From Zygnema cylindricum (lineage: Eukaryota > Streptophyta > Zygnematophyceae > Zygnematales > Zygnemataceae): a DNA stretch of 62,000 bases. Shown here in pieces: positions 25,294-37,000 of the stretch (positions within the stretch are counted from its first letter, which is position 1; each line of letters starts with the position of its first letter). The notes below the pieces were generated by a model. The model did no database searches and had not been told where the DNA came from. It saw only the letters and a program-made list of their open reading frames with translations. The position numbers were made by a program, and so were the translations under genes. The stretch lies in contig JBBHKE010000913.1 in the NCBI GenBank assembly GCA_037447655.1, positions 1 through 62,000 of the forward strand. The letters run 5' to 3'.

Positions 25294-28200
25294 ATGGCTC
25301 CTAAGGACAAGAGTAGTGCCGATAAAATTGTCACTCCACCTTCAAAAACTCAAAATGAGCTCTCTGAGAGCCACCTCCGTCAAATGGCAGGTCTGTTACA
25401 GACTCGTCTGACGTCCCTCTTTATTTTTTTTTTCATTTCTTTGCGCTCAAATATTTCGTTATCAATATTTTATCGTGTGCAATATTACTCTATAGGAAAA
25501 AGCTGTGCATTTCATTATTCTACAGTGTGTAAATATACTTTATAATGAAAAGAAATGCATTATCATTATTCTACAGTGTGAATCCATTTTTATAATTTTT
25601 GGCTATGTGCTGATAACTACACCCTGTACCGTTATTAGTGTGGATGGATTATTACTGTGGAGTTTATATTTGTGTTATTAATTCTTATTCAGTTTCAAAT
25701 GACGTGGCTACATTTGATTCGTTTAAAGAGTTAGCGTAAATTAAAAATAAAACTAGTGTCATTGAGTCTATATTAGGGTTGAGGCGTAATATTCAAGGGC
25801 ATCGATAGAATGTCATCAACGCTAATAACCGTACACGGTGTGTAGTCCTAAAGTGCAATTGCTATATTTGCGCCAAATGTGAATAATATGTGCCGTACGA
25901 ACTAAAATAGAATAGTACAAAGTTTAATTTTCACTTTCAGCCGGGGATTTTGTAGTTTTTCAGGTTTTGGGGTTTAGTCATTGGTTTTTTTGTTTAGAGT
26001 TTCAGGGTTTTGAGGGTTGTTGAACGCTGTTTTTTTATTTCATTGAAGTTGAAGTAAAGAGAGAAGAAATGAGAACATCGACTTTACACACTTCAAAGCG
26101 GTTCAATCAGATTAAACTACGTTTCGACAAGATGAAAAATCGCATGTTTTGTTTAGTTTAGTTCATAATTGAGTGCATTTACCTTTTTTTGTTTTGTTTT
26201 TTGCGTTTGGTTTGTTTTAACTCTGTAGAACTATGTCGATAACAATTTTTGTTTATTTTGTTTTTACAAGTATGACATCGTCATGCATCCACATAGTGTT
26301 GTTCATTCAAGTACACCATAACTTAGTTCCCTCTCCCATCTTCCCTCTTCCCTCTTTCCCTCTTTCCTCTTCCTTCTTCGCTTGTACCTATTTTTTATTT
26401 TTGTGAAGTACAAGCTCTGAACTTTCGTGGAATGCTTCAAACCTTAAACTATTGGCGCTACCAATCGCTATTAGAGTTTATCCTTCAAATTTGAGCCAGT
26501 CTTTTGGACCCAAAATCATAAAATAGTGTTGGTAACACAATTTAGTTCAGTGGCTCACAATGCAACACGTGGCGAAACAGAAGTTAGTGTAGTTAATTCC
26601 AATAAAGTTGTTCACGCTAATAATTCACTAACTCTCCAAGCGATGTGTGGTGTAGTGGTGTTGTTCACATGAGCTTTAAGTATGTTGAAATTTCAAGGTG
26701 AATCAACTAAGTTGTTGAGTATAAAACATGAGTTCTTGTTGAATGTATCTAATCTGGAGATGTTGTGTCACATTAGTGTAGATTAATAGTGTTGATGCTA
26801 TTGCATATTTTCTCATGCACCCATATTAATGGTGGTAAATGTGTACATAACATAGTGACTAACGTCACAGATAGCAGTCATAAGCTACACCTTACATCTA
26901 TGAGAGTTAGTGAATTGTCAGTGTTAAAGCCTATTTAGTATTATCTACACTAAATTATGTTTTGCCATGTGGCTCGTTTTGGGCCACCTCATGAAATACT
27001 GTTATCAACACTTATTTCTGATTTTGGATTAAGAACACACACTCGAATTTTAGTGATTTACTCTAGTAGTGATGGGCAGTCTACCATATTACTAAGCTGT
27101 CCATAGTAAACATAAAAACTGTTTATTTTTTAAAATTTGGAGGTTAAATCTACACCATTTGCATCAAAACGAAGTTTCAATACGAATTTTTCATATGAAA
27201 TCACAGCCTTGGTGTAAATAAATATGCACCGGGAATCAATTGGGTCTGCATGTATTTTGTATACAAAAGAAATTAGCTTACTTGGATGCTGCAAAAGTAT
27301 CCGTGTTTCCAAAATTAGTGTTGTCAAAACCGATTAGATTTTTTTTGTACGTATCAACTGCTTTTTTGCACTATCTTGCAAGCATTCACTTGTTTATTTA
27401 GAGCTTAAATGTATTAGGTGTGAACTCGAATCTCATAGTTTTGACTTTTTTGGTTTTGATTAAACTTTACCTCTTATTGGGGCTGCGCTTTGATTCGACT
27501 ACAGAAAATATACAAAAACAGTTAAATATGCCATTTACATTCGCAAATGAAAAATATCATATTGAATTGCTTTCGTTTATGTGTAGTGAAACTGATAGCG
27601 GATTTCTGTTTCACTTTTTATAAATTACCAATGTAAATGGATATAAAGCGGAAGTGTTATTTGTTAAATTAGATGCACTTTTGGCACCAAAGTTGCACAA
27701 ATTTTATGACCAAGTTGGTTCGGATGTAACAACAAAACTTAGCTGTTTCTTAAAAATATATGTTTGGGATCAATCAGTTAGAAGACAAAACGGATTCGCA
27801 TGCAGTAGTCTTACTGCTGCAATGTGAGTATTGCACTTTTTTCTTTTAAATTTCAAGTAAACTTTGCGGACATACCTACATTGTATTAAAAAATAATGGA
27901 GGTTTTCGAGTCTTTCTCTTTGCATACTCTATAGAATCAATTAGTTACTATATCTCTTGGTTATCCATGGAAGGCTCATCTGAGTCGTTCTAAAACTTTA
28001 ATAACGTTTGATGTTAACCAGAATGTATGGTTTTTATTCCCTCGAAATATTTTAAAAGCCATTTTGAATGTTCGACTTGTTAATCGGAAATGTTCTTTCA
28101 GGCATTATCCATTTAAATTCTCTGTTGAAAACTCATGAGGAAATCCTCTTTCCTTCTTCGCTTATTTTAATTCTCTCTTTGAAATGAATGATGTTTGCTG

Positions 28201-29659
28201 TTCACAAATTTGAAAATGAATGACACGTCAACTACCAACCTTCCTGTATTTTTTTTTTTGTAGTGTGTGACTCATGTTCCCCTTTTTTTACCTGTTATAA
28301 ATGGAAAAATTGAGAAAACCCAAGAAATCATTTGATAAATTGAAAAGCTCTTCGACAGGATAGCATCAAATGGACCTGAAAAGTAGACTCGAGGCAAGAT
28401 ATCATAAGAATTGGACCATAAAGAATGAAATTTATGAAAATGAACATGGCATAAAAAATCGATGTTTAACATTGTTTACCTCTTGTTTTTCTTTTTTTGC
28501 AAATAAAGTTAGTTCTGTGTTCTATAGTAACTAAGTCTTTCGGTGAGTATGCTTCTTTTCTTGACTGTTTACAGAGGCCTTTGGGGACAATAGCAAGTTG
28601 GCGAGTTTGGTTCGAAAAGCGACACCTGTCACGCCTCCCCCTATCTGGCAAAATTTTTTAAGACTACGAGGAGATTGTGATGTCGAATTGGACGATCCAG
28701 ATCTTGTTAAAGTGTTAAGTCAAGCACTTACAAACAAGTGAGGTTCTGAATTTGGACATTTGACTGCCTCCCCCTTTTTGCCTTTTTGTCAATGGCCCTT
28801 TGTGTTTCCATCTCTCTCTCTCTCTCTCCCTCTAACGTTCTTGATTTCACTTCCACTAATGAGCCTGTATGGTGAAATAGAAACTCATCTCCACTCTATT
28901 TGCGGGTTCTTCCCTCAAAAGATTGCTCATCATAATAGTCGCCGAGGTGACGTTGTCTGTCCCAAGTCACAAATACCGAGACAGGAAAGAAGGAAATTTT
29001 TTAAGAAAATTTCAATATGTTTGTGGGAGGAAATGATAAGATTTGTGAAGCCTTTAAGTTGTTGTCCTCCGTTTTCCGTCTATTTGTATCATGATGTGTT
29101 CTCCAGGCTTTAACAGGAGACGATTTTATTGTATAGACGATAATTTTTGTTTTTTACTGAAAATCAAATTACAGTTTGTAGATTGGAGATACCACTCAGG
29201 ACACATTTAACAGTCGGAAACTGAAATACGTTACATCAAAAATTACTGAAAAGGTAACTTACGACTATGCCAACTGTTAATGTTTAATTCTTGTAACAGT
29301 GACCATCTCTGTCTTTTCACATGTCTGTTCCATGCACTGATAAGCATAAATACATTTCTTTCTTTTAAACCCACATTGGGTTTCTTCATCTTACTGCTTT
29401 ATCGACAGGTACTTGTTATTAGGATTGTGAAAGACTCATTTTTAATATATTGGTGTCCCAGCTTTGTATTTTTTCCTTTGTATTGTTGACCGTGACTGTG
29501 ATTTAGTCATATACTCCCAATCTTTCTTCATATACCTTTGGGCAACTTAAAGAGCTGATTGAGATGAAACATCTAAAAAAAAAACCCGACTTTATTAAAA
29601 AGCTCGATGAAACAGTCAAAGATTCTTCTACAATTATGATTGGTTGTACCGTTGATTAA
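25294..29659 (+). CDS. Unrecognised multi-exon gene, splicing uncertain
   Basis: I do not recognise this protein. Exon 1 (25294-25390) starts in a very good context and encodes MAPKDKSSADKIVTPPSK and further polar residues up to RQMA. Exon 2 begins at 28575 after TTTACAG and reads EAFGDNSKLASLVRKA, TPPPIWQNFLRLRGD and DLVKVLSQALTNK. It either stops at TGA 28739-28741, giving an 87-residue protein, or is spliced at 28737 (AA/GTGAGG). Two downstream blocks look coding: 29182-29253 (IGDTTQDTFNSRKLKY...), open between AG and GT, and 29507-29659 (FGQLKELIEMKHLKKK ... IGCTVD, stop). Joining exon 2 to them needs a phase change; a 25-nt exon at 28922-28946 would supply it but is speculative. Intron 1 is 3.2 kb and holds three MITEs. 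Exon 1 and 2 are fairly secure, the rest is inference. Confidence 0.42.
25620..25840. mobile_element. MITE, C-type, in intron 1 of the unrecognised gene
   Basis: Left end CACCCTGTACCGTTATTAG and right end CTAATAACCGTACACGGTG. Both ends carry the same inner variant GTAC.GTTATT. Confidence 0.65.
26461..26652. mobile_element. MITE, B-type, in intron 1 of the unrecognised gene
   Basis: Left end CCAATCGCTATTAGAG after TA, right end GCGATGTGTGGTG before TA. The interior has the B-type landmarks TTTTGGACCCAAAAT and a CACGTGGC block. Confidence 0.65.
26888..27081. mobile_element. MITE, B-type, reverse orientation
   Basis: Left end CACCTTACATCTATGAGAG, right end AGTAGTGATGGGCAGT. The interior has CCATGTGGCTCGTTTTGGGC, the reverse orientation of the B-type core. 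It lies in intron 1 of the unrecognised gene. Confidence 0.6.
28809..28829. repeat. (CT)n microsatellite
   Basis: A short CT run in intronic sequence after exon 2 of the unrecognised gene. Confidence 0.7.
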
Positions 29660-29711
29660 TTCACAGTCCAAATTTCCATTAAAAGTTGTTATTAAGAGAA
29701 CTTTGTATTTA

Positions 29712-29828
29712 AATTTGAAATTTTCGAACAACAGCCCTTAGCAAAAAGCTGTCGACGATCAGACGTTCCGCTTTTTGAAAATTTTAATTTGAAATTTTCG
29801 AAAAACAGCCCTTAGCAAAAAGCTGTCG
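29712..29828. repeat. Two 43-bp direct repeats
   Basis: The strings at 29712-29754 and 29786-29828 differ at about one position and include CAGCCCTTAGCAAAAAGCTG. The second half of each unit is itself a near-hairpin (AGC...GCT). They lie just after the last candidate exon of the unrecognised gene. Confidence 0.75.
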
Positions 29829-30099
29829 GACCAAGGGCTTGACCCTAGTCCCTACAAACTACTAAACTAGTTGGCCGTCTTATCCTATAATCTAATACCT
29901 GTGTCGGCCTATGTAGGGTTTGATATCTATATAAATGTGTACTAGTGGATTAAGTCGATTTACGGCATTTTGGAACTGTAACATAGATTCCGCTGGTCGA
30001 ATCATTTGTTTGAACACGTGTCTATAGAACGTAAAGTTGCTAAATGTAAACCCTGAACGGTACTCTAACTGCGACATCGAACATCTACTTGATTGCGCT

Positions 30100-30265
30100 T
30101 TTATTTGCGCCAATCTTTTATTTTCCTGGTTGTTGTTTTCTTTTTGTTTTTGTTTTTGTTGTGCTGTTATTTTATTCCCCTGCTGGTAGTTTTTCAGTTT
30201 CGGCCATGCCACCCCTTTTGTACTCCCGGACTCAGATGGTTTACCATCGTGCATTTTAATATATC
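30100..30265 (+). mobile_element. Non-LTR retrotransposon 3' end fragment
   Basis: It ends with GACTCAGATGGTTTACCATC, then GTGCATTTTAAT. It matches the fragment at 48838-49013 closely (both contain CCCCTGCTGGTAGTTTTTCA). No coding sequence is retained. Confidence 0.65.
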
Positions 30266-30659
30266 CTGCGTGTGCTATTATAATTGTCCCAAGGCTACAT
30301 CGCATGGCATTACATGGCGTCAGTTAATTTCATGCCGTCAGTTAGTCGCACACATGATACTGACGAACGGTTATAATAATCAACGGTTATCAACGGTTGA
30401 TTGATAAAACCCTAAAAAAAAACCGTTGATTACCTCTTGTGTGTTATATGGTTTTTGTGTTCTTGAATCTACTCTACTGTCATACATAAAAGTTCCATTA
30501 TTGTACTTGAATCCTTGATGAGTCATAGTAAATAGACTTTACTACAAACACGCGATAACAATTCGAGTACTTGAGAGTTACAATCATCATTTTTTGCCGA
30601 TGGAGGTTCAATTGCCGAAAATGGAACAAACAAGACTACCGATAAACAGAAACTGTGCC
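30266..30659. other. Spacer with a small inverted repeat
   Basis: Around 30375-30435 the string ATCAACGGTT is repeated and followed by its inverse AACCGTTGAT, which could form a hairpin. Nothing else is recognisable. Confidence 0.4.
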
Positions 30660-30885
30660 AGTCGATCCCATAATTTTTTTTCCTGGGATCCATGTGTCCG
30701 TTTATGAGTCCATCTGTTATTTTCCCTTACGTGCCCTTCGTCTGTGTTTTAGTTTCTTTCGCCTTGTTTTTCCATTTTTCTTGCTTTCCTCCGCATTTAG
30801 TTTTTCAGTTTTGGCTTTGCCGTCCACTTTTTTTTTTTTGGTTCCCATGTACTCAGACGGTTTACCATCGCGCTTTCTTAATAAA
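30660..30885 (+). mobile_element. Non-LTR retrotransposon 3' end fragment
   Basis: T-rich tract ending in CTCAGACGGTTTACCATCGC then GCTTTCTTAATA, the same 3' tail as the other copies but diverged. Confidence 0.6.
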
Positions 30886-31165
30886 GTGTTGTACAAATAC
30901 TTTTAGGGTAATAGGAATGTGAGGCTAGTACCACGTGCGACCTCTAAAACTAAATTATTTAATGACGGTTTCAGTGAGTGAAACTAAAAACGCATATTCA
31001 GCCTTACTTCTGACTTTCCATGAACACCTCCTCAGAGTATCACTATTTAGAAAAGCCTTCGCTTTGTGTAAAGAAAAAATGTATTTTGTTGGTGACCTAT
31101 GATCCTGTCCTTCACAAATAGTACGATCACATAAATAGTGATCGAATTCTTGCGCCACTTTCTTA

Positions 31166-31250
31166 AAAAGCGCGATGGTTAACCATCTGAGTCCATTGGA
31201 ACAAAAAGAGGCAGCAGTGCTAAAACTGAAAAACTACATGTTCCATTAAC
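31166..31250 (-). mobile_element. Non-LTR retrotransposon 3' tail fragment
   Basis: On the plus strand it reads TTAAAAAGCGCGATGGTTAA followed by CCATCTGAGTCC and continues into the A-rich 3' region shared with other copies. Very short 5'-truncated insertion. Confidence 0.6.
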
Positions 31251-31546
31251 AACCATTTGGCATAACATGCCTACACTGAAGATGTATTTCCAATTGTAAC
31301 ACAGTTAGACATCCACATAATTGTCAACGACTAGGTGTCTGTTTGGCAAAGTTTTTAGACTATTTTTAGTTTTGACTTTCTTTTAAAAATGTTAAGAAAC
31401 AAGTCAAGGAAGTAGCCCAACCTAAACTACTGGGGACTCTAGTTTTGAGACCTCTTGTGCCATATCAGGACCGCAGAACACTACCCAAGAGATACCTTGT
31501 AACTGCACACTTGGTCACTAACTTCAGCATAACATAATAAAATTGA
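31251..31546. other. Spacer with no recognised feature
   Basis: AT-rich DNA between retrotransposon fragments; nothing recognisable. Confidence 0.35.
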
Positions 31547-32135
31547 ATTAAAAAGCGCGATGGTAAACCATCTTGAGTCCTAAGGTACAAAAGGGGGGGC
31601 AGGATAAATTAAAAAGCACGATGGTAAACCATTTGAGTCCGGAGGTACAAAAGGGGTGGCAAGGCCAAAACTGAAAAACTACAAGCAGGGCAATAAAAAA
31701 CAAAGAAAGCAAAGTGAACACATAAAAATGGCAAGTAAAATAAAAGCATCCAAACCCAAAATGAGAAACACGTCAACAAACAAAACCAAAACTATAAGCC
31801 CAACCCCAACTAGATTAAATATCTACTAAAAGCAACCCCGTAAGTCCCCCCAGCCCGGGGGAGCACGTTGAGGGTGTTCCGGAACACGTCGACGATCCAT
31901 AACCGCCATAGCCTACCGAAGGAGAATAGAAGCCTGCATCCATAACCGCCATAGCCTACCGAAGGAGAATAGAAGCCACAGATAAACGTTGACGATAATA
32001 AGAAGTAAGCACCGAAGGAGGAGGGCTCCTAGGTCCTCGTCGCTCGAAAGCAGGTCGAGCAGAGGTACAGAGAAACTCGTCCAACGCAACACCCAAACAA
32101 CCAAAGATCTCGACCGCCATTAGAATAGCAGGGCA
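31547..32135 (-). mobile_element. Two adjacent 5'-truncated non-LTR retrotransposon copies
   Basis: Two palindromic 3' tails lie about 60 bp apart (GATGGTAAACCATC near 31559 and GATGGTAAACCATT near 31619). The outer copy is only about 58 bp; the inner one reaches 32135 and retains on the minus strand EIFGCLGVALDEFL and SPPPSVLTSYYRQRLSVA, as in the copy at 13432-14330. A 42-bp direct repeat near 31890-31975 interrupts the frame. It stops at an A-run of about 17 bases on the plus strand. Confidence 0.7.
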
Positions 32136-32499
32136 AAAAAAAAAAAAAAACTTTAGTCCCACAGAGTAGCCTCTTAACCAGAAACTTTGACGATTTAACA
32201 ACTTTTGGCACACTTAACATGTAGGCGAAATTTCACAGAGGATGAATCACACAGCAGTTAGATATTCTTCCTCAAATTTGCCTTTCAGCAGTAAAATTTC
32301 CTTACTTCAAAAAGAACCCTTTCTCACAGTGACTCGTCCTAAAAATGAGTTGTCTTACTTTATACTAGTAGGTTTTTTTACAACCTAACCAACCAATCGC
32401 ATCATTGTAACATACTAATTATACAGTACCAGCATACGGCCAATGTCGGTTAATCAACTGAATAAAGTATTACGAACTGTACTTCAACTTTGTCAAGTA
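32136..32499. other. Spacer with no recognised feature
   Basis: AT-rich DNA between a retrotransposon copy and a MITE; nothing recognisable. Confidence 0.35.
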
Positions 32500-33013
32500 C
32501 ACCGTGAATCGCTATTAGTGTAAAGAAATTATTAGTGCAAAGAAACAAATATGTTATTAACTCTATTTTAGGTTCAAGGGCCTACGCCAACAAAACATTA
32601 ACGCTAATTTATACATCTAACACTAATTTATACATCTAACACTAATTTAGATACACACTCCAATGCTGTAGCCACTATAACCTGCGTTCACATAGTCGAT
32701 GTTTGAACATGTGAGAACAGGTTCGCGTGGTTTTCCCTTGTCGTTATTTCTAGGAATCAAATCTGAATGCGCTTTCCCAAGTCAACGCCGACATATTTTT
32801 CTGTATGATTGTAGGAAATAACGAGCAATTTTAACGCACTGGCACATTTTGTACACTGCGCTATTTAATAACTGCTCAAACTGTTGTAATTGACACTAAT
32901 TAGACTGTATCTATATTGATGTAAAAGAAAAAATAGAATTATTAATTCTACTAAGGTTTGAGGGTCAAAATTCGAGGGTACAGAGTAAGTGTTAATATTA
33001 GCGATTTGCCATG
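32500..33013. mobile_element. MITE, C-type, 514 bp
   Basis: Left end CACCGTGAATCGCTATTAG, right end ATATTAGCGATTTGCCATG, TA on both sides. It is the sister of 23777-24800 without the nested block. It contains three tandem copies of a CTAACACTAATTTA-like unit near 32600-32650. Confidence 0.7.
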
Positions 33014-33037
33014 TAGAATCCAAATGATTCTACTCAC

Positions 33038-33157
33038 AACAGCTTCACTGACACCGACAAAAGCTCTGATACCCGACAACATTGCCGCGTCATCGTTGTC
33101 CTTTACAAAATAGATCGTAAACCATTCGATGTAATTCATCAGCAGTGCGCCTGTCAT
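33038..33157 (-). other. Orphan exon-like open frame, 40 codons
   Basis: From an ATG at 33157 the minus strand stays open for exactly 40 codons (MTGALLMNYIEWFTIYFVKD ... GIRAFVGVSEAV) and meets a strong donor, GTT/GTGAGTAG. A MITE begins 24 bp further on. The residue pattern (hydrophobic helix, YFVKD, then GI...VG.SE) is vaguely like the first helices of MFS-type transporters, but I do not recognise it firmly. No continuing exon is visible. It may be a gene fragment or the first exon of a disrupted gene. Confidence 0.3.
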
Positions 33158-34036
33158 TTTCCATTCACCATTACTCCAACTCCTTGGTCAGTTGTAGTCC
33201 TTCCTTGATTTCAATCTTGCGTCAAGCGTTTACACTTTAATGCCTTACTTTTGAAGCACAACTGGGGAGACGTGTGGCAAATATGTTGATTTGACACGAT
33301 CTACGGTTTAATGTGATGCTTTAATTAGTGTGTTTCACTGTCACTCCACATAAACTCGAGCTGAAAGCTGTCAAGAGCATGCGTATGTATCATATTTATA
33401 AGTATAGGACACGTACAGTACGGTGTGACCATATACAGCATTTCCAATTGTTTTCGCACATTCGAACTATGGTATGCATTCTATGCAGGTTGCATCCCAT
33501 CCACAAAAAACCCAAGCATGTGACATTTTCAATTCACTGTCCAGGTCCCAAAAGTATATTTAGCCTTCCATATGGAACAAAAAAATCATTTCGACAATCA
33601 TGAACAATGACGGTGAAACCACATCATTGGACAAATACAGTTCTTTCATACAAAAACCACCAATTAAAAGACGATATACATGCTGTATACATGTTGCCAT
33701 AGACGACAAAAAGAATCATTAGCGGCCAAGATATGCTGCTTTCCCTTCTCTTCGGATACTCTTCTCCAAGGTATTCTCTTCTCACAAATAAGATATCGCC
33801 ATCTCCTTGTGCTGTACAGTTCAGTCCACTTACCCCAAACTTACAAAAACAAAAGCCGATCTCCAATAGAGACCAAACTGATCTTCCAATTGGAATTTCA
33901 AGCCTAACGCAATAGAACAGGGGCTGACCACCGACAAACAAATATAGCAGAAACCCTTCCAAAAACCTCACATATAATCGGTGTTCGGGGCTTTCTCGGG
34001 TTAACAACAACAGCGTACACGGTAACTCGATTGTTT
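33158..34036. other. 3' flank of the proteasome beta1 gene
   Basis: Likely includes the beta1 3' UTR. An open frame of 128 codons on the minus strand (34010-33624) has no recognisable features and I treat it as chance. No other structure seen. Confidence 0.35.
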
Positions 34037-37000
34037 TTACACGGTCAATGGCGACAAAAGAGATTCTTGAGCAGGAATCTCCTCATAAAACAACGGCAAC
34101 CTATCACCCGGGAAAAACTTTCTTGTCGCACCCTTTTCATTGACCTGTTGCATCATGGCCCAAATAGCCCAGGCTCAATAATAATAACAAAAATATATAT
34201 AATACATAGCACAATAATAATGACTTATGAACCAAACAATGTTTAAATAACAGTAACAGAATAGGTACAGAGACTCAATGGAAGCTTTTCTATTGAACAC
34301 AATATCATTAGGCAATTAATTTGTGCAAAACACTCCAAATATAAGAAAATTATGGAAAGAAAATTTGATGGTAAAATCCAATAAATGATCATCTCCTAAA
34401 ATTTCAAAGTTTCCAAAAGCTCGGAGTCAATAAAGGAGCAAAAAGGAAGTATTAAAAGGGCACGTAAAAAGATATCCAGTGTAAAGATGCACTTACAGTA
34501 ACCATTCGAACGTTTCCTCCACTTCCTCCATCTCGTGCCATGGCTAACGAACAGGCTTTCAGTACAAATGCCTGTAAACCAGCATTATCAATAATCCCGT
34601 CACTAACTCCATCCATAGAACGGTTTAAATTTTCCCACAACTAAACCAGAATAAACGAATAAAACATAGCACATCCAGATGATAAAAACGCTTATGTTGT
34701 CAGGAAGCTGTAAACATTAAGCAAAGTGAACTGCGTCAAGTTTGAGCACCATCAGAAAAAGGGGAAAAACACCAATGATGCAAATGATTTGCCAGATCCT
34801 CAAGGATTAATACACTTGCAAAGAAAAATGGCTATCGTCAAAAAAAATTACCATAGAAAAGACAATCGCCAACATGTGAACATTAGGTGACTTTATCAAC
34901 AATCAAGATTAGTCACAGATTTGTGAAATGGAACAAGCCATATATAAGCCCATATTCAGATCAAAAGTTTATCTAAGAGTTTTCCTCTCACCTGTAGCAA
35001 GAAGAACACAAACGCTACTACCTAGCATCACTAATACATTAAACTGAGTATCATCAACCACCTTATGATTGATACAAATAGAACAACATGCAGTTGTGTT
35101 CACAAAAAACCACCTTTACCGAGTAAGTCTATCACTACAGGCGACAAATGTTGGTTTTAAACATCTGTTCAGAGCACTATTACAATAGAAACCTCGAGCA
35201 TATAGACTACGAACATCACTTCAGTCAACCAGGTGTGGTTCACAACACCCGTTAATCGTAAATAATTATAGCAAGACCCAATGTATGTATAGGCAAAGAT
35301 TGAGCTTTGCAATTCCTTTGCACACCCAAGTATGCCCTGTTTCTCTTGAAATATACTTAGGCTATGATTTGAAGTTGAGAATGTTGACAAAAACGTTCAT
35401 CAACATGACCATCAACTACACCGCTCATCGTTATTAGTGTTTAAGTTTTTTCGTCACTTAAAACATCTTTTCTTCATGCACACTTAACGGATTGTAAATC
35501 GGAGACCGCCACTAGGAAGGTGGGAATCTTGCCTTCCATTAGCAACAAACGGAATGGCAATCGGACAAGTGTGCACGAAAAAAATATGTTTTAAGCGGCG
35601 AAAAAAACTTTAACACGAATAACGATGAGCGGTGTAGTGTTGTAAATCAGTAAATTTCTATCGCGATGAATCCAATAACCGATATATTGTTATCGGTATC
35701 GGCGAGGGGGGCCGACATACCAGGACCAACAAAAAAACAGTCCAGGTGTACGGTTTATACCGTACAGTTATCTCGATAACTTTTTATCAGCTTATCGGTC
35801 CTATCTCTTAGTAATTTATTGTAATAATTCCCTTATCGATATATCGAAACAATATGTCGATTATCGGGGTCAAAAAAAGGTACATATAGGTTATCGGTAA
35901 AAGGCTACCGATACATAACACTACATCAACCCAAAATTACAGTAACTTCAACAAATATGAAATAAGGAAAGTGTATATATATATATTGAAGTGTAGTAGA
36001 TGTGCAGAGAAGTGTATGCAGAATGTATTACAAATGTGTGTACATATATGCACATACGTTTACATGTGTAGTTGATGTATTCATGACTAAAAAAGACAAT
36101 GAAGAAAAAGAACAGTTCTTTCTGAGATAGCGAACACATCTTGACTGAAAAGTGACACGCAGCTAACAATTTGCCATATAAATTTGAGGATAGACCAATT
36201 TTTCATCGACAGAGGTAGAAAACTCACCTCTGCCTCCTCCTGTGTCATGTCCTCCTTCCATGCTTGATCACAAAATCCAAATATGTAGGTTGATCCCGAC
36301 CCTGTTGGAAATAAACAGAAAAAAGGTAAATACAGGCAGGCAACGACAATTTCTTGCATAGTTATCCCAACTCAAGAGATAGCATACAATTTGACCAGAG
36401 TTCAATACAGGTTCTCCAAAAGGTGAAGTGAAATCAATAAGCAAGTCCTTGCCCTGACTCAAGTTACAGTGTTTGAGAATTTAAAACTTACCTCCTGTAG
36501 CAAACGGTAGTCTCAATAAAGTTCCACCTATAGGAAGAGCGTAGACACTTCCTCCTTCATGCTTATCCCAGCCAGCAACAATCATACCAGCTTCAAGCAT
36601 TTTCTGCAACCACATGTGTTAAAGAATCATAAGCAGTTTAGCAGAAAATAAAAGCCTGCAAAGCTGGACTGCATTGTAGTTTTGCTCCTAAACTAGTCTT
36701 GTAAATAACCGCATTCAATCCAATAGAGCTTTGAATACTTAATACTATACACCAGCTCGTATCCAATATAATTTGCAAGAATTGCTAAAATAGCTCCTGC
36801 AGGAAACAGAACCAAGGATAGGTTCAAAAACGACAACGCAAAAATTCCCCCAAGGATACCAGAAACATGTCAAAACTTTTAATTGTCCAGCAGTTACACA
36901 GAAAAACTCCCCAGCAAAAAAATATAAAAAAAAGGCAATTGAATTAGCATTTATGATTCAAATTTGCCTACAAAAACGCTTTGTCCAGATTATGCCTACA

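Noticed and set aside
33624-34010. 128-codon minus-strand open frame after the proteasome gene
   Set aside because: No recognisable domain, no splice logic and it lies where the 3' UTR is expected.
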